Notes under the pieces: model-generated
Databases searched by the model: none
The model's input: only the letters and a program-made list of their open reading frames with translations
Told to the model about the DNA's origin: nothing
Part shown: positions 5,798 to 7,775 of the stretch, piece by piece
Position numbering within the stretch: the first letter of the stretch is position 1
How the letters are laid out: the number at the start of each line of letters is the position of its first letter
Assembly: GCA_003161855.1 (NCBI GenBank)
Contig: PMNM01000066.1
Coordinates: 347-8,121 of the forward strand
Direction: 5' to 3'
DNA from: Syntrophaceae bacterium
GTDB lineage: Bacteria > Desulfobacterota > Syntrophia > Syntrophales > Fen-1087
Length of the DNA stretch: 7,775 bases
Translations under genes and position numbers: made by a program

Positions 5798-6682
5798 ATG
5801 AAGAATCGTGACGTCATCAAGACGGATTTTGAAACATTAACATTAGCCAGCAGGGGAAAAGTGCGGGATATTTATGACCTGGATTCCTGTCTTCTCATTG
5901 TCGCCACGGACAGAATTTCCGCTTTTGACGTCATTATGCCCAATCCCATCCCGGGTAAGGGAGAAATTCTTACCAGAATGTCCGCTTTCTGGTTTAAAAA
6001 GACGGAGGATATCATTCCAAATCATCTCATCGCGACGGATCCTGATAAGTTTCCGAAGGCCTGTTTCCCTTACCGGGAGACCCTGCGTGGAAGAACCATG
6101 CTGGTAAAGAAGGCGAAGCCTCTTCCCGTGGAATGTATCGTAAGGGGCTATCTGAGCGGTTCCGGCTGGAAGGATTACTGCCAGAGCCGTGTTGTTTCCG
6201 GCATCCGGCTTCCCGATAAATTAAAAGAATCGGACCGACTCCCTGAACCGATCTTTACACCGTCGACCAAGGCCGCTGACGGCGAGCACGATCGGGCGAT
6301 TACGCGAAAAGACATGGAAAATGTCATCGGCACTGAACTGTCCGCAAAGGTCATTGAAACCAGTCTGGCGATTTATAAACGGGCATTCGAAATCGCCGAA
6401 AAGGTGGGCATCCTCATTGCCGATACCAAAATGGAATTCGGTATCATGAATGATGAACTGATATTAATTGATGAACTTCTTACACCGGATTCATCAAGAT
6501 TCTGGCCAAAAGACGATTATGAGCCGGGAAGGGCGCAAAAAAGCTTTGATAAGCAGTTTCTGAGGGACTATCTTCTGTCCATTGCCTGGAATCAAAAACC
6601 ACCGGCACCGGATCTTCCAAACGACATCATCTTAAAAACAAAAGAGAAATATGAGGAAGCCCTTAACCGTCTGCTCCATTGA
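5798..6682 (+). CDS. purC: Phosphoribosylaminoimidazole-succinocarboxamide synthase (SAICAR synthetase)
   Basis: Catalyses the ATP-dependent joining of CAIR and aspartate to give SAICAR, step 8 of de novo purine synthesis, in the cytosol. Seen: GKVRDIYDL (20-28) of the ATP-grasp-like N-domain, [10 protein letters not shown] (35-44), [17 protein letters not shown] (111-127), PIFTPSTKA (151-159) followed by GEHD (162-165), ADTKMEFG (208-215), and [14 protein letters not shown] (223-236). At 294 residues it is the longer PurC form (as in yeast and many non-enteric bacteria), not the roughly 237-residue E. coli form, and is complete. It starts 16 bases after the metallo-hydrolase stop; the leader AAATCAGGTTCCCATTC carries only a short AGG, so initiation is likely modest. 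Co-transcription with the metallo-hydrolase is likely. No riboswitch or PurR-like operator is visible just upstream. Confidence 0.97.
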   Translation: MKNRDVIKTDFETLTLASRGKVRDIYDLDSCLLIVATDRISAFDVIMPNPIPGKGEILTRMSAFWFKKTEDIIPNHLIATDPDKFPKACFPYRETLRGRTMLVKKAKPLPVECIVRGYLSGSGWKDYCQSRVVSGIRLPDKLKESDRLPEPIFTPSTKAADGEHDRAITRKDMENVIGTELSAKVIETSLAIYKRAFEIAEKVGILIADTKMEFGIMNDELILIDELLTPDSSRFWPKDDYEPGRAQKSFDKQFLRDYLLSIAWNQKPPAPDLPNDIILKTKEKYEEALNRLLH

Positions 6683-6694
6683 AGTGTTGCTCAC

Positions 6695-6723
6695 TTGACA
6701 GCATTTTAGAGGGAAATTATCTT
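6695..6723 (+). promoter_or_regulatory. Putative sigma-70 promoter of dnaJ
   Basis: A perfect TTGACA (6695-6700), a 17-base spacer and TATCTT (6718-6723) lie in an AT-rich 109-base gap. Transcription would start near 6730, leaving a leader of about 60 bases. It is the best promoter match in the window. No sigma-32 type boxes (CTTGAA/CCCCAT) or CIRCE-type inverted repeat are visible nearby. Confidence 0.6.
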
Positions 6724-6791
6724 AAATAAGTTTTAAAAAGGCAGCTCCAACAGACACAAAAATATCGTACCGGAGTTAAACAGACCCCTTC

Positions 6792-7775
6792 ATGACAAAG
6801 CGCGACTATTACGAAGTCCTCGGCTTAGAGCACAATGCCTCTGACGAAGAGATCAAGAAGAGCTATAGAAGGCTGGCGATGCAATATCACCCGGACCGAA
6901 ACCCGGGTGATAAAGAAGCGGAAGAAAAGTTTAAAGAGGCCGCCGAGGCTTATGAAGTCCTAAGTGACGAGGAAAAAAGAGATATCTATAACCGTTACGG
7001 TCATGAAGGGCTCAGCAGTACCGGTTTCAGAGGATTCTCCGGATTTGAAGATATTTTTTCCAGTTTCGGCAGCATCTTCGAGGATGTCTTCGGATTCAGC
7101 AACGGACGGTCACGATCAAGAACAGCAGCAAGGGCGGGCGCTGATCTTCGCTACGATCTGAAAATATCCTTCATGGACGCCGCATTCGGTATGGGCACCG
7201 ATATCGATGTTGCCAAATTTGAAACATGCCAGGACTGTCAGGGAACGGGTGCTGCCGCAGGAACCACCCCTGAAACCTGCCGCCGTTGTCAAGGCAGAGG
7301 GCAGGTCACCCAATCCGGCGGGTTCTTCAGTATCAGTACGACATGTCCGAGTTGCCGCGGCGAGGGAATGATCATTACAGAACCCTGCCGGCCCTGTATG
7401 GGAACAGGCAGGAAAAAAGTCACAAAGAAAGTGAATATCAAAATACCCGCCGGCGTGGAAACGGGTTCCCGCCTCAGGCTTCGCGGCGAAGGGGAACAGG
7501 GCAGTTTCGGAGGACCGAGCGGAGATCTTTATGTTTTTATTCATGTGGAGCCTCATGAATTTTTTGAAAGAAATGGGGACGATATTTACTGCCGGATTCC
7601 CATTTCCTTTATACAGGCTGCTTTGGGAACAAACATCGAAGTACCGACCCTCGGCGGCGCTGAAAAATTGAAAATCCCCAAGGGCACCCAGACCGGAAAA
7701 ACATTCCGCCTGAAAGGAAAGGGCATCGCTCACCTGCGTGGATTCGGACGGGGAGACCAGATTATTGAAACCGTT
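6792..7775 (+). CDS. dnaJ: Chaperone DnaJ, class A (Hsp40), truncated at the right window edge
   Basis: The co-chaperone of DnaK: it stimulates DnaK ATPase through its J-domain and delivers unfolded substrates. Seen in the 328 residues present: J-domain 4-70 with the HPD tripeptide (33-35); a Gly/Phe-rich region (73-105, [15 protein letters not shown] and on); substrate domain; then all four CxxCxGxG zinc motifs, CQDCQGTG (146), CRRCQGRG (163), CPSCRGEG (185) and CRPCMGTG (199), binding two zinc ions; then C-terminal substrate domains with [20 protein letters not shown] and the second [17 protein letters not shown] copy. [10 protein letters not shown] marks the last strand before the dimerisation tail, which lies off the edge (full length normally about 370). 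ATG 6792 is the only start: an in-frame stop lies at 6777-6779. The nearest Shine-Dalgarno, GGAG, is about 17 bases upstream, unusually far. Neither dnaK nor grpE is adjacent in this window. Confidence 0.97.
   Translation, partial: MTKRDYYEVLGLEHNASDEEIKKSYRRLAMQYHPDRNPGDKEAEEKFKEAAEAYEVLSDEEKRDIYNRYGHEGLSSTGFRGFSGFEDIFSSFGSIFEDVFGFSNGRSRSRTAARAGADLRYDLKISFMDAAFGMGTDIDVAKFETCQDCQGTGAAAGTTPETCRRCQGRGQVTQSGGFFSISTTCPSCRGEGMIITEPCRPCMGTGRKKVTKKVNIKIPAGVETGSRLRLRGEGEQGSFGGPSGDLYVFIHVEPHEFFERNGDDIYCRIPISFIQAALGTNIEVPTLGGAEKLKIPKGTQTGKTFRLKGKGIAHLRGFGRGDQIIETV

Noticed and set aside
6683..6791. Heat-shock (sigma-32 or CIRCE) control element before dnaJ
   Set aside because: I looked for CTTGAA/CCCCAT boxes and for the long CIRCE inverted repeat and found neither.
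7116..7733. 205-residue minus-strand open frame opposite dnaJ
   Set aside because: Antisense to the zinc-finger and C-terminal domains of dnaJ; the Cys-rich look comes from the complement of the Gly/Cys repeats.

Overview
The window reads as ordinary chromosomal DNA of an anaerobic, fatty-acid or aromatic-degrading Gram-negative bacterium. A member of the Desulfobacterota (former Deltaproteobacteria, Syntrophus/Smithella-like) is my best guess. The basis is the mix of FadH/enoate-reductase-type and nitronate-monooxygenase-type flavoproteins, the long form of PurC, moderately GC-rich coding regions and sigma-70-like promoters. No rRNA, tRNA or ribosomal protein gene is present to fix the taxon, so this is inference.

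Layout. Bases 1-2246 carry a three-gene minus-strand cluster. Read in its own direction it encodes an FMN-dependent nitronate monooxygenase/FabK-like oxidoreductase (2246-1257), a hotdog-fold thioesterase (1201-716), and an old-yellow-enzyme-family oxidoreductase of the 2,4-dienoyl-CoA reductase type (699 to beyond the left edge). Gaps of 55 and 16 bases and good ribosome binding sites on the first two genes suggest one transcript. A 179-base divergent intergenic region (2247-2425) holds two back-to-back sigma-70-like promoters.

From 2426 to the right edge everything is on the plus strand: a stand-alone PPC/DUF296 protein (2426-2869); an alpha/beta hydrolase of the plant methylesterase-like type (3042-3737); a glycerophosphodiester phosphodiesterase (3769-4494) followed after 2 bases by a class I SAM-dependent methyltransferase (4497-5063); a metallo-beta-lactamase-fold hydrolase (5149-5781) followed after 16 bases by purC (5798-6682); and dnaJ (6792 to beyond the right edge) behind its own strong-looking promoter.

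How they fit. The minus-strand cluster plausibly handles unsaturated acyl-CoA or related thioester substrates (two flavin reductases plus a thioesterase). The phosphodiesterase and methyltransferase look translationally coupled and may act on lipid-derived material. The metallo-hydrolase/purC pair and dnaJ are housekeeping. No intergenic stretch exceeds 300 bases; the longest are 2247-2425 and 2870-3041. I see no tRNA, rRNA, CRISPR array, insertion sequence, prophage or att site. I found no convincing novel system. The points most worth a second look are the divergent promoter region, the paired small palindromes before the alpha/beta hydrolase gene, and the active-site substitutions in the old-yellow-enzyme homologue.
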